A DNA stretch of 64,000 nucleotides from Alcanivoracaceae bacterium (GCA_023146255.1 JAGLCJ010000013.1:62001-126000); one strand, 5' to 3'; positions 26,751 through 34,517 are shown, numbered from the stretch's first letter. A program made the numbers and translations. Notes: generated by a model not told the origin, from the sequence alone.

Positions 26751-27200
26751 TTATGACCGGCCACACAACAAGGCTGTTACCCCCAAGATAGTGCCGCCCA
26801 AGAAGCAGAAAAACGCAGCATACGGAAGAGTATAATGCAGAAGACTATCCGCTGCTCGATTGTCATCGGCTTCAGTTAATTTCTTAAAATCTATCTCACC
26901 ATCTAAAAGTCGGCGGAAATCCTTTTTGAATTCTTCAAATATCCCGGAGCGGTGATGAAATATATATATGTAAGTGCTTCCAATTAGAGCCAAGCCTACA
27001 ACGAAAGAAAGTAGAGCAGCCTGCGTTAAACCTGATGCGACAGCTTCCTTTGAGGCCCCCATAAAACCTAGCGTGGCTGCAGCGCCGCCGGCATTCACTA
27101 GGAAAATGAAACGAAACACCCCTTCAGCAGCCTCCTTCTCAAGGCTGTAAAGCTGGGTCCACCGAGCGCTCAAGTAATCGTCTTGCTCTTCGGGGCTCAT
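26751..27200 (-). CDS. Hypothetical small membrane protein
   Basis: 149 residues; AGAGG precedes the ATG. Three hydrophobic segments (about residues 28-47, 56-78 and 122-145) separated by a charged loop (RSGIFEEFKKDFRRLLDGEIDF). The fold is not recognised; the short cytosolic head and membrane hairpin recall small membrane effectors such as SLATT-type proteins, but that is a guess. First gene of the AT-rich row, 66 bp upstream of the coiled-coil membrane protein. Confidence 0.6.
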   Translation of the reverse strand: MSPEEQDDYLSARWTQLYSLEKEAAEGVFRFIFLVNAGGAAATLGFMGASKEAVASGLTQAALLSFVVGLALIGSTYIYIFHHRSGIFEEFKKDFRRLLDGEIDFKKLTEADDNRAADSLLHYTLPYAAFFCFLGGTILGVTALLCGRS

Positions 27201-27460
27201 ATTGCCTCTCTATCTGGACGGCATAACAGCTATTAGGCAGAATTTTTTAGAAAAATGAGCGTGCTGTCTAACTCTGCTTTGTTCCGGCTGCCGTTAAAAT
27301 TCATTGAGAAGAATAAAAGTCTCACGCGCAATCCATTTCTTACGCTCATGTGAAACATAGCGGGGTTGCTATCTAATTATTTGTACTGCGCTTGCGGGTT
27401 GGCCTTTCCCCCAACCTGTGCTCAACTCCCCTCCTGAACCTTCCACTATCAGGAGTCGCC

Positions 27461-27898
27461 ATGTCCGCGTTTGTCGCAACCCCCGCCCCGATCCTGCTGC
27501 CGGTGATGGCCCTGGTGGCCTGGTCACTGGTGATGTGGCTTTGGATGTACGTTACCCGGCTGCCGGCGATGAGAAAAGCCGAAATGAAGCCGGATCCGAA
27601 TGCCCCCCGTGGCGAGCAGATGAGCCAGTTGCCGCCGGCGGTGCGCTGGAAGGCGGATAACTACAACCATCTGATGGAGCAGCCCACCATCTTCTACGCG
27701 GCGGCGCTGGCGTTGGCGCTGATGGGGCAGGGCGATGGCCTGAATCTGATGCTGGCCTGGGCTTATGTCGGGCTGCGGGTGGTGCACAGTCTGTGGCAGG
27801 CGCTGACGAACGTCATCGAGGTGCGCTTTGTGCTGTTCGCACTGTCGACCCTGCCTTTGATTGCCATGACGTGGAATGGGGTGGTGGCGATGCTGTAA
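27461..27898 (+). CDS. MAPEG family protein
   Basis: 145 residues from the ATG at 27461 with AGGAG upstream. Four transmembrane helices, with the motif RWKADNYNHLMEQPTIFYA that marks bacterial MAPEG proteins (membrane-associated proteins in eicosanoid and glutathione metabolism). Members bind glutathione or detoxify lipophilic compounds; the activity here is unknown. Normal GC content marks the end of the AT-rich block. Confidence 0.88.
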   Translation: MSAFVATPAPILLPVMALVAWSLVMWLWMYVTRLPAMRKAEMKPDPNAPRGEQMSQLPPAVRWKADNYNHLMEQPTIFYAAALALALMGQGDGLNLMLAWAYVGLRVVHSLWQALTNVIEVRFVLFALSTLPLIAMTWNGVVAML

Positions 27899-27910
27899 GG
27901 CGGGATGGCG

Positions 27911-28162
27911 CTAGGGCTCCTGATGCTCCAGGGGCTTTAGCCCGGCCAGCAGGGTTTCCGGGGCAATATCCTGCTCATGGGGCCATGTGACTGCGCCGAA
28001 CTGGATGCCTACCCGTGCGAAGTAGTGTTTGTCCTTCAGCTCGCTGAATACTCCATGGTCCAGATACGGCTTGAGATCGAAGACGCCCTTCTGGCCGTTC
28101 TCCAGCTCAACGTAGATTTGATAGTCGTCCAGTGGACGCACTGTTTTCACATCCCAATGCAT
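27911..28162 (-). CDS. DUF2442 family protein
   Basis: 83 residues from the ATG at 28162. The segments YQIYVELENGQKGVFDLKPYLDHGVFSELKD and GAVTWPHEQDIAPETL are the DUF2442 signature. It begins 7 bp after the DUF4160 gene, and the DUF4160-DUF2442 pair is a recurrent two-gene unit with unknown function, sometimes annotated near toxin-antitoxin systems. No toxin fold is visible in either protein. Confidence 0.85.
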   Translation of the reverse strand: MHWDVKTVRPLDDYQIYVELENGQKGVFDLKPYLDHGVFSELKDKHYFARVGIQFGAVTWPHEQDIAPETLLAGLKPLEHQEP

Positions 28163-28169
28163 GACCACC

Positions 28170-28436
28170 TCACAAGGGATCAATTTTGTACGGTGTCTCA
28201 CCGGCAACCGCCAATGTCCAGTCTGCCACAAGCTCGTCGCGGTGAAGCTCAATCCACGCCTGTACAAGGCGCAATTGCTTGCGGGGTAATTGTCCCGCCA
28301 GTATCTCTCCATTGTCGATACTGATAGATGCCTCGAATTCCGCATATCTCGCATGTATATGCGCAGCATCGTGGTGCTGGTTGTCGAGAAAGTACATGCG
28401 GATGATGATGCCATGAAACATTGAGATAACTGGCAT
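28170..28436 (-). CDS. DUF4160 family protein
   Basis: 88 residues from the ATG at 28436 with GGGAG upstream. MPVISMFHGIIIRMYF...HHDAAHIHARYAEFEASISI is the DUF4160 signature, with the HxxPHxHv-like histidine cluster (here HHDAAHIHA). Role unknown. Translated just ahead of the DUF2442 gene. Confidence 0.87.
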   Translation of the reverse strand: MPVISMFHGIIIRMYFLDNQHHDAAHIHARYAEFEASISIDNGEILAGQLPRKQLRLVQAWIELHRDELVADWTLAVAGETPYKIDPL

Positions 28437-28622
28437 GGGCGCGCTCCCTTTAAGGTGAGTTGTGTCTCGCTGATGCGATGCCAGATTTTCTCTTTGGGGG
28501 TATTGGTCTATGGGTAAGCGCTTGCCAACAGTTGTTATGCGACAATCCTGATGCGTCGGTGGTCTGGCCGGGTCCATTTGTGTCCAGAGCCTTCGCTAAC
28601 CGTTTGATTTGTTGAGGGTCAC

Positions 28623-29687
28623 ATGAATAACGGCATGAGAGCTCAGGACCTGTTCGGCATCGACCTGCCCATTCTGCAGGCGCCCATGGCCGGGGCTCAG
28701 GATGCCGCCATGGCGCTGGCGGTGTCTGAGGCTGGCGGGCTTGGCGCCTTGCCTTGCGCCATGTTGTCGGCCGAGGCGTTGCAGAAGCAGCTGGCCTGGC
28801 TGACGGCGCGCACCAGCAAACCGTACAACCTGAATTTCTTCTGCCACACCTCGCCGGCGGTGGACGAGCAGAAGGAGCTGGCCTGGCGGGCGTCGCTGGC
28901 GGCGTATTTCCGTGAGTTCAATATTGATCCGATGCAGATTCCCGAGGGGCCGGGGCGGCAGCCGTTCAATCACGAGGTGGCCGATCTGGTCGAGCCGTTC
29001 CGGCCGCCGGTGGTGAGTTTTCATTTCGGTTTGCCGGCGGCGGATCTGCTGGCGCGGGTCAAGGGTTGGGGTTCGCTGGTGATGGCGTCGGCGACCACGG
29101 TGGAAGAGGCGCGCTGGCTGGAGGCGCACGGTGCCGATGTGATTATCGCTCAGGGCGTGGAAGCGGGCGGCCATCGCGGCCTGTTTCTGGATACGGACAT
29201 CAATACCCAGGTCGGCACCTTTGCGCTGCTGCCGCAGGTTGTTCGTGCAGTAAAAGTGCCGGTGGTGGCCGCGGGCGGGATTGCCGATGCAGCGGGTATT
29301 CGCGCCGCGTTGCAACTGGGCGCGGTGGCGGCGCAACTTGGCACGGCGTTTTTGTTGTGCGACGAGTCGTTGATTACGCCGCTGCATCGGGCGGCGTTGC
29401 AGCAACCTGCCGGCGAGGTCACGGCGCTGACCAATCTGTTCACCGGCCGCCCGGCGCGCGGCATCGTCAACCGGCTGATGCGCGAGCAGGGGCCGATGAC
29501 CCGGCGGGTGCCGGAGTTTCCGCTGGCCACTACGGCCATTACTGCCTTGCGCAAGGCGGCGGAATCGCAGGGCAGCAGCGATTTCTCGCCGCTATGGGCC
29601 GGGCAGAATGTGACCGGCTGCCGGGAAATCTCCGCTGCCGCTTTGACGCGGTTGCTGGCTGAGGCACTATCGGCAACCGAGGAGTAA
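28623..29687 (+). CDS. Nitronate monooxygenase family protein
   Basis: 354 residues. The FMN TIM barrel begins LPILQAPMAG, and the VIIAQGVEAGGHRG stretch contains the conserved catalytic His of 2-nitropropane dioxygenase/nitronate monooxygenases; VVAAGGIADAAGIRAAL is the phosphate-binding end. It would oxidise alkyl nitronates such as propionate-3-nitronate to aldehydes with FMN and oxygen, although many members are enoyl-reductase-like. Single gene with GAGGG upstream. Confidence 0.87.
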   Translation: MNNGMRAQDLFGIDLPILQAPMAGAQDAAMALAVSEAGGLGALPCAMLSAEALQKQLAWLTARTSKPYNLNFFCHTSPAVDEQKELAWRASLAAYFREFNIDPMQIPEGPGRQPFNHEVADLVEPFRPPVVSFHFGLPAADLLARVKGWGSLVMASATTVEEARWLEAHGADVIIAQGVEAGGHRGLFLDTDINTQVGTFALLPQVVRAVKVPVVAAGGIADAAGIRAALQLGAVAAQLGTAFLLCDESLITPLHRAALQQPAGEVTALTNLFTGRPARGIVNRLMREQGPMTRRVPEFPLATTAITALRKAAESQGSSDFSPLWAGQNVTGCREISAAALTRLLAEALSATEE

Positions 29688-29725
29688 CACCGGTAAGGGA
29701 TCTGATTATGAGTCGGGGGAAACCT

Positions 29726-29887
29726 ATGTATCGCGTGATGTTTGTGATGTTGGCGGCTGTGCTGGTCAGTGCCTGCGCGCCGGAGGTAGGCAGCAAGGAA
29801 TGGTGCAAGGACATGAAGGAAAAGCCGAAGTCGGAATGGACCGGTTCCGAAGCCGGTGACTACGCCAAGCATTGCCTGTTCAAGTAA
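29726..29887 (+). CDS. DUF3012 small lipoprotein
   Basis: 53 residues, starting at the ATG at 29726 (CGGGGGA upstream; an ATG 18 bases earlier is less likely). A lipobox VSAC is followed by APEVGSKEWCKDMKEKPKSEW and a C-terminal YAKHCLFK, the DUF3012 pattern with two conserved cysteines. Found as a small lipoprotein in marine gammaproteobacteria; function unknown. The stop is 2 bp before the next start, so it is probably cotranscribed with the glycosylase. Confidence 0.8.
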   Translation: MYRVMFVMLAAVLVSACAPEVGSKEWCKDMKEKPKSEWTGSEAGDYAKHCLFK

Positions 29888-29889
29888 GG

Positions 29890-30492
29890 ATGCCGGCAAC
29901 ACCGTTTGAAAAGTTGTTGAAAGAAGTTCGGGCCTGCACCCTGTGTGCCCATGCCTTGCCGCATGGTGTCAGGCCGGTTTTGCAGGCATCGCCTTCGGCC
30001 CGCATTCTGGTGGTCGGCCAGGCGCCGGGGCGCAAGGTCCATGACACCGGCATTCCCTTCAACGATCCCAGCGGCGATCTGCTGCGCCAGTGGATGGGGA
30101 TCGATCGCGATACTTTCTATGATGCATCCCGCATCGCCATTATTCCGATGGGCTTCTGTTATCCCGGCAAGCGCAAGAGCGGTGATTTACCACCGCGCCC
30201 GGAATGTGCGCCGGCCTGGCGGGAAAAATTGCTGTCGCAGTTGCCGGATATCGAACTGACGCTGGTGATCGGCCAGTACGCGCAAGCCTGGCATCTTCCT
30301 GATGGTGGCGGCTCCGTTACCGAAACCGTTCAGCGCTGGCGCGAACACTGGCCAACGGTTCTGCCTTTGCCGCACCCGAGCCCGCGCAACCGTATCTGGT
30401 TGAGACGTAATCCGTGGTTCGATGAAGAGGTGGTGCCGGCGTTGCAGAAGCGGGTGGCAGAGGTGTTAGAAAGCCGTGCTGATTATTCGTAA
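29890..30492 (+). CDS. Uracil-DNA glycosylase family protein
   Basis: 200 residues from the ATG at 29890. GQAPGRKVHDTGIPFNDPSG is motif A, and LPHPSPRN is motif B with the catalytic His, as in the uracil-DNA glycosylase superfamily. Four cysteines (CTLC near residues 16-19, then C-x15-C in GFCYPG...PEC) match the iron-sulfur ligands of family 4 enzymes, so this is likely a [4Fe-4S] protein. The ribosome site is weak because it lies in the end of the lipoprotein gene. Its last 10 bp overlap the convergent yoeB gene. Confidence 0.85.
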   Translation: MPATPFEKLLKEVRACTLCAHALPHGVRPVLQASPSARILVVGQAPGRKVHDTGIPFNDPSGDLLRQWMGIDRDTFYDASRIAIIPMGFCYPGKRKSGDLPPRPECAPAWREKLLSQLPDIELTLVIGQYAQAWHLPDGGGSVTETVQRWREHWPTVLPLPHPSPRNRIWLRRNPWFDEEVVPALQKRVAEVLESRADYS

Positions 30493-30746
30493 TGGGTCCA
30501 TAACCTCAGCACTTTCACGATCCGTTCCTCCTCCAGCACCTGATACACCAGCCGATGCTGGATATTGATCCGTCTCGAGTAGGCACCAGCGAGGTCGCCC
30601 ACCAGCTTTTCGAACGGTGGCGGACGCTTGAACGGGTCTTCGGCGAGGATGGCCAGCAGCTCCTGAGCGTTCGCTTTGAGGCCGCTGGAGGCAAGTTTTC
30701 TGGCGTCTTTTTGGGCGTGTTTGCTGTAAACCAACTTCCATGTCAC
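30483..30746 (-). CDS. yoeB: YoeB-type mRNA-interferase toxin
   Basis: 87 residues, the size of E. coli YoeB. The RelE-fold sequence FEKLVGDLAGAYSRRINIQHRLVYQV with C-terminal LRLWTHYE holds the conserved Arg, Glu and His needed for ribosome-dependent mRNA cleavage. It overlaps its antitoxin gene by ATGA, the usual arrangement. Its stop overlaps the end of the convergent glycosylase gene by 10 bp. Confidence 0.95.
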   Translation of the reverse strand: MTWKLVYSKHAQKDARKLASSGLKANAQELLAILAEDPFKRPPPFEKLVGDLAGAYSRRINIQHRLVYQVLEEERIVKVLRLWTHYE

Positions 30747-30985
30747 CAGTCCAGCTCCTCATCAAACTGATCGACGGGGGCTTCCATGCCCTCTCGAATG
30801 GATTCACGCATGCCAGGCACCGACAGCAGGAACAGGGTTTCCTGGATGGCAGCCCAGTCCTCTTCGGACACCAGCACGGCCTTGTTGCGCTTGCCCATGA
30901 TGGTGATCGGCTGATGGGATTCGGCCGCTTCATCAATAAGGCGGTAGAGGTTGCCACGTGCTTCGGTGGCACTGATAGATGTCAT
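30743..30985 (-). CDS. yefM: YefM/Phd-type antitoxin
   Basis: 80 residues, first gene of the pair. MTSISATEARGNLYRLIDEAAESHQPITIMGKRNKAVLVSEEDW is the DNA-binding Phd/YefM domain; the acidic C-terminus (EAPVDQFDEELDW) would wrap and silence YoeB. It is transcribed from a promoter with an operator palindrome at 31036-31055 and is expected to repress itself together with the toxin. Confidence 0.95.
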   Translation of the reverse strand: MTSISATEARGNLYRLIDEAAESHQPITIMGKRNKAVLVSEEDWAAIQETLFLLSVPGMRESIREGMEAPVDQFDEELDW

Positions 30986-31018
30986 GACGTATCCCGGATG
31001 CAGGTAATGCTTGATCGG

Positions 31019-31055
31019 AGTGTACGCCCTCAGATGCGTACGTCAATCCGTACGC
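31019..31055 (-). promoter_or_regulatory. yefM-yoeB promoter and operator palindrome
   Basis: Minus strand: -35 TTGACG, 16 bases, -10 TACACT. A perfect palindrome GCGTACG-TCAATC-CGTACGC (31036-31055) overlaps the -35, and a half-site TGTACGC (31021-31027) covers the -10. The core GTAC matches the style of YefM operators (TGTACA in E. coli). Binding of YefM-YoeB here would block RNA polymerase. Confidence 0.75.
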
Positions 31056-31118
31056 TTCGGTGCGGGGGCTGGTAAATAATTACCTGCAATCCGTGGCATT
31101 GTCCCGGCAGTCGGTCGG

Positions 31119-31144
31119 TGATACGTTTTTCATAATTTGTATCA
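31119..31144. promoter_or_regulatory. Putative operator upstream of the MpaB-like gene
   Basis: Inverted repeat TGATAC-N14-GTATCA, 18 bp before the start codon, with CATAAT (a -10-like sequence) inside. It resembles a TetR-class operator, but no regulator gene is next to it. Confidence 0.35.
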
Positions 31145-31161
31145 TCAACCCGGGACGCCCT

Positions 31162-32028
31162 ATGAACGCCACCGTTTCCCCGCTCCAGACCCAGTGGCCG
31201 GCGCCGCTCAGTGCCCTTGAGTGGGACCAGCGTTTCCCCGGGGTGCTGGATTCGATCGGCATGCTGGCGGCCGGGGCCAATATCATCATGCAGCTGGCGC
31301 TGGCGCCGGTGGGGCACGGGGTGGCCGAGAGCAAGGTGCACAGCGGCTCGATCTTCCATCACCCGATCAAGCGCACCCGCACCACACTGACTTATCTGGC
31401 GGTGGCGATGCTCGGCGATGCGGCGGAGAAGCAGGCCTATCGCAGTGCGGTGAACCGCTCCCATGCCCAGGTGCGCTCGGATGCGAATTCGCCGGTGAAG
31501 TACAACGCCTTCGATCCCGAGCTGCAGCTCTGGGTGGCGGCCTGTCTGTACTGGGGTTACACCGACTTACTGGAAAAGCTGCGCGGGCCGTTAAGCCGCG
31601 AGCAGCAGGAAGAGTTTTACCGTTTGGCGCAGCCGCTTGGCACCACCTTGCAGGTGCGCCCGGAAATGTGGCCGGAGGATCTGGCAGCGTTTGAACAATA
31701 CTGGCAGCAGACCTTGCCGAAGCTGAGCATTGATCCGAAGGTGCGGGCGATGCTGACGGACATTGCCGATCTGAAATTTCTGCCGCCGCTGGTCAGTGTA
31801 TTATTCGGGCCATTTAATCGTTTCGTTACCGTCGGCTTCCTGCCCGCCGAAGTGCGCGAGCAGATGCATTTTGCCTGGAGTGCGGCGCAGCAGCGCCGTT
31901 TTGAGCGCACCTTGAAGGTGGCGTCTGCGGTTAACCGTTTGCTGCCGAGGGTGGTGCGTCAGGCACCGACGTTGCTGTTTATGCGTGATTTTCGCCGTCG
32001 CCTGCGTAAGGGCCTGCCGATGGTGTAG
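31162..32028 (+). CDS. DUF2236/MpaB-like oxygenase family protein
   Basis: 288 residues from the ATG at 31162. The run GPLSREQQEEFYRLAQPLGTTLQVRPEMWPEDLAAFEQYW and the preceding ARxR/TLTYLAVAMLG...VNRSHAQV block belong to the DUF2236 family, which includes the haem oxygenase MpaB and the latex-clearing proteins. The NRSHAQV histidine is a candidate haem ligand. Substrates in family members are isoprenoids or lipids; here it is unknown. A TetR-like operator lies just upstream, and REPIN copy 4 follows the stop. Confidence 0.82.
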   Translation: MNATVSPLQTQWPAPLSALEWDQRFPGVLDSIGMLAAGANIIMQLALAPVGHGVAESKVHSGSIFHHPIKRTRTTLTYLAVAMLGDAAEKQAYRSAVNRSHAQVRSDANSPVKYNAFDPELQLWVAACLYWGYTDLLEKLRGPLSREQQEEFYRLAQPLGTTLQVRPEMWPEDLAAFEQYWQQTLPKLSIDPKVRAMLTDIADLKFLPPLVSVLFGPFNRFVTVGFLPAEVREQMHFAWSAAQQRRFERTLKVASAVNRLLPRVVRQAPTLLFMRDFRRRLRKGLPMV

Positions 32029-32035
32029 CAAGTTC

Positions 32036-32105
32036 CTGTAGGAGCGGCCGACCGGCCGCGAAATCTTTCCGGAAAGAATCGCGGCCGGTCGGCCGCTCCT
32101 ACGGG
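32036..32105. repeat. REPIN-like double palindrome, copy 4
   Basis: Ends CTGTAGGAGC and GCTCCTACGG. Left core GGCCGACCGGCC, right core GGCCGGTCGGCC. The linker is longer and contains its own palindrome CTTTCCGGAAAG. Between the MpaB-like gene and the convergent SDR, ending 2 bp before the SDR stop. Confidence 0.85.
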
Positions 32106-32107
32106 TG

Positions 32108-32863
32108 CTAGCGCGCCACCATGCCGCCGTCCACCGCCAGCGCCTGACCGGTAATAAAACCGGCCTGTGGTGAGGTGATCCAGACAATGGTATCCGCCAC
32201 TTCTTCCACCGTGCCCATCCGGTTCATCGGGTGCAGGGCATCAAATGCTTTTTCGGTTTCCGGGTCCTTGTGGGTAATGCGGTCGATCATTTCGGTTTTG
32301 ATCGCGCCGGGGCAGATCGCATTGACGCGAATACCGCTGGTGGCATATTCCAGTGCGGCGGTTTTGGTCAGCTGGATCACGCCGCCTTTTGAGGCGCAGT
32401 AGGCCGGCAGGCCGCCGAAACCGATCAGGCCAGCCACGGATGCCAGATTGACGATGGCGCCGCTGTTCTGCTTTTGCATGACCTTCAGCTGCTCCTGCAT
32501 GCAGACGAAAAGGCCACGCAGGTTGATGCCGATAACCCGGTCAAAATTCTCCAGCGAGGATTCTGCCGTCGGTGCCTGTTCGCCTTCGATGCCGGCGTTG
32601 TTGCAGGCCACATCAAGGCGGCCGAACAGTTCCATGATCTCCCGATGCAGGGCGCGAACCTGCTGCGGATCGCTGACATCGCAGGCGATAAAGATGGCAT
32701 CGCCACCGGCCTTGCGCAGTTCGGCGGCGGCGGCTTCGCCCCGCTCTGCGTCGCGGTCCGAAACCACTACCCGGCAGCCGGCCTGACTGTAGGCGCGGGC
32801 TGCGGCATAGCCGATGCCGGTGGCGGCGCCGGTAACCAGCGCAACAGTGTCCTTGGCAAACAT
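32108..32863 (-). CDS. SDR family oxidoreductase
   Basis: 251 residues from the ATG at 32863 with AAGGAG upstream. TGAATGIG binds NAD(P), NNAG follows, and YCASKGG provides catalytic Tyr/Lys, with the Ser in LASVAG. The C-terminal GQALAVDGGMVAR is typical of classical SDRs such as glucose or 3-oxoacyl reductases. It may reduce or oxidise a hydroxy group on a small molecule. Divergent from greB (74 bp). Confidence 0.92.
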   Translation of the reverse strand: MFAKDTVALVTGAATGIGYAAARAYSQAGCRVVVSDRDAERGEAAAAELRKAGGDAIFIACDVSDPQQVRALHREIMELFGRLDVACNNAGIEGEQAPTAESSLENFDRVIGINLRGLFVCMQEQLKVMQKQNSGAIVNLASVAGLIGFGGLPAYCASKGGVIQLTKTAALEYATSGIRVNAICPGAIKTEMIDRITHKDPETEKAFDALHPMNRMGTVEEVADTIVWITSPQAGFITGQALAVDGGMVAR

Positions 32864-32937
32864 GGCGATCTCCTTGCGTCGTGTTTCGGGATTGCCATAC
32901 TGGCAGCCCAGTCTCTGCAATGAGTTGATCTGGCGCA

Positions 32938-33438
32938 ATGTCCCGTTGGCGACCGCCGGCAAAACCGGCTTCCAAGTACATCACCCCGGCGGGTTACCGG
33001 GCCATGAACGATGAGCTGCAGTACCTGTGGAAGGTCAAGCGCCCGGAGGTGACCCGCTCGGTGCAGGAGGCCGCCGCCCAGGGCGATCGCTCGGAGAATG
33101 CCGAATACATCTACGGCAAGAAGATGCTGCGCGAGATCGACAGCCGGATCCGCTTCCTCAGCAAGCGCCTCGACGACATGACCGTGGTGGACCGGCCGCC
33201 GGCGGACCAGAGCCGGGTGTTCTTCGGCGCCTGGGTGACGTTGGAGGATGACGACGGTGTCGAAGCCACCTTCCGGCTGGTCGGCCCGGATGAAACCGAT
33301 GGCAAGCTTGGCTATATCAGCATCGACTCGCCGCTGGCCCGTGCCCTGTTGAAGAAGCAGGTCGATGACGAGGCCGAAGTCGACACGCCGTCCGGTCGCA
33401 AGCTCTGGTACATTAGCGCCATCCGTTACGACCTGTAG
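32938..33438 (+). CDS. greB: Transcript cleavage factor GreB
   Basis: 166 residues. ITPAGYRAMNDELQYLWKVKRPEVTRSVQEAAAQGDRSENAEYIYGKKMLREID is the coiled coil with the two acidic tip residues (Asp/Glu in GDRSENAEYIYGKK) that coordinate Mg in the polymerase secondary channel. The C-terminal FKBP-like domain ends SGRKLWYISAIRYDL. It rescues arrested RNA polymerase. The stop codon TAG is part of REPIN copy 5, so the element has replaced the original gene end. Confidence 0.95.
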   Translation: MSRWRPPAKPASKYITPAGYRAMNDELQYLWKVKRPEVTRSVQEAAAQGDRSENAEYIYGKKMLREIDSRIRFLSKRLDDMTVVDRPPADQSRVFFGAWVTLEDDDGVEATFRLVGPDETDGKLGYISIDSPLARALLKKQVDDEAEVDTPSGRKLWYISAIRYDL

Positions 33439-33491
33439 GAGCCGTCGATCGACGGCGAAGGCTTTTCGCGGCCGATCGGCCGCTCCTACAG
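33433..33491. repeat. REPIN-like double palindrome, copy 5
   Basis: Ends CTGTAGGAGC and GCTCCTACAG. Left core CGTCGATCGACG, right core GGCCGATCGGCC. It contributes the greB stop codon (TAG in CTGTAGG) and precedes the DUF502 gene by 25 bp. Confidence 0.85.
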
Positions 33492-33515
33492 GGAAACGCT
33501 TCTCGAGGTTTTTAT

Positions 33516-34142
33516 ATGACTGATGTCACGCCAAGTCGCACTGCCATGATTGTCCGGCGTTCATTGGCAGGTGGCCTGCTGATCCTGCTGCCGATGGTGA
33601 TTGTCGGCACGATTTTCGGCTGGATCTATGACGTTGCCAGCGGAATGATTTCGCCCTTCACCGGCCCGTTTATCACCACCTTCGGCCTGCCGAAAGTGCT
33701 GGCGGATCTGATCGTGGTGGCGCTGCTGGTGTTGCTGTGTTTCCTGATCGGTACGCTGGTGGCCACCCGTCTTGGTGCCTGGTTGTGGCAACGCGCCGAG
33801 GAAGTGTTGATGGTGCGGGTGCCGGGCTATCGCAGCGTTCGCGAAATTACCGCGCAGCTGCTGGGCAACAGCAATGATTCACCGTTCAAGCGCGGCGAAG
33901 TGGCACGTATCTGGCTGTACGGAAAGCAGGTGGATGTGTCGGTGCTGGGGTTGGTGACATCACGTCACGCCGATGGTCGCGTCAGCGTGTTCGTGCCCAC
34001 TGGCCCGAACCCGACCACTGGCTTTATCTATCACGTCAGCATGGATCTGGTGGAGCTCCACCCGGAAATCCGGGTGGAGCAGATGATGAAAACGGTGATT
34101 GCCTGTGGTGCCGGAACGTCCGCGTTGTTTGCTACTCGTTAG
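33516..34142 (+). CDS. DUF502 family membrane protein
   Basis: 208 residues with two N-terminal membrane helices (GGLLILLPMVIVGTIFGWIY and LVVALLVLLCFLIGTLVA) and a soluble C-terminal domain. PGYRSVREITAQLL and SVFVPTGPNPTTGFIYHV are the DUF502 signature; such proteins are widespread in bacteria and unassigned. GAGG precedes the ATG. Its stop overlaps the stop of the convergent secreted protein. A perfect 11-bp hairpin lies inside the coding region at 34055-34080. Confidence 0.88.
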   Translation: MTDVTPSRTAMIVRRSLAGGLLILLPMVIVGTIFGWIYDVASGMISPFTGPFITTFGLPKVLADLIVVALLVLLCFLIGTLVATRLGAWLWQRAEEVLMVRVPGYRSVREITAQLLGNSNDSPFKRGEVARIWLYGKQVDVSVLGLVTSRHADGRVSVFVPTGPNPTTGFIYHVSMDLVELHPEIRVEQMMKTVIACGAGTSALFATR

Positions 34143-34438
34143 GGGCAAAGCGCGCGGGCTTTTTCTTCAATCTGTGGCTGAATGGACGGGTCGGCATTGT
34201 ATTTCGCCGTCAGCGCATCCAGTGCGTCGAGGTCGTCTTCAGTGACGCCGAACTTTTCTTCCAGCGCCATCAGTTCTTCTTCCAGCTTGGCCGGCTGATC
34301 CCACAGCTTCTGGTTCAGGCAGTGTTGCTCGGCGGAGTATTCGATGAACTGTTGCTGGCTCATGTCCAGCGCCAGCGCGCTGGCGGGCAACAGGGCAAGG
34401 GTGGCAGCGAAAGCGCTAACAAGGGCTGCTGGTTTCAT
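34139..34438 (-). CDS. Small exported protein, unknown
   Basis: 99 residues. MKPAALVSAFAATLALLPASALA is a signal peptide, cleaved before LDMSQQQF. The mature part is helical and acidic, with two cysteines (AEQHCLNQ near the start and RALCP at the end) that could pair. Probably periplasmic. No family recognised. Convergent with the DUF502 gene with overlapping stop codons. Confidence 0.7.
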   Translation of the reverse strand: MKPAALVSAFAATLALLPASALALDMSQQQFIEYSAEQHCLNQKLWDQPAKLEEELMALEEKFGVTEDDLDALDALTAKYNADPSIQPQIEEKARALCP

Positions 34439-34517
34439 GATGGCTCTCCCGGGGTATCGTTCTGATTATTGTGGTTCAGGGAGTTTCCTGCCGCCTGCCG
34501 GTCTGGTCAATCCCTGA

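Larger units (their letters stand above)
24880..27390. other. AT-rich accessory block (three minus-strand genes)
   Basis: Base composition drops sharply compared with both flanks, with T/A-rich codons and many AAA/TTT runs. It holds a CoiA-like nuclease and two membrane proteins, all on the minus strand, with short gaps (96 and 66 bp). The flanking genes (DUF3147 and MAPEG) have the normal GC-rich style. No integrase, transposase or convincing flanking direct repeat was found, so the mode of entry is unknown. Confidence 0.7.

Noticed and set aside
24880..27390. A prophage remnant
   Set aside because: No integrase, structural or lysis gene, and no attachment repeat; only an AT-rich block can be supported.
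27911..28436. DUF4160-DUF2442 as a toxin-antitoxin pair
   Set aside because: Neither protein shows a known toxin fold or catalytic residues; the annotation stays at domain level.
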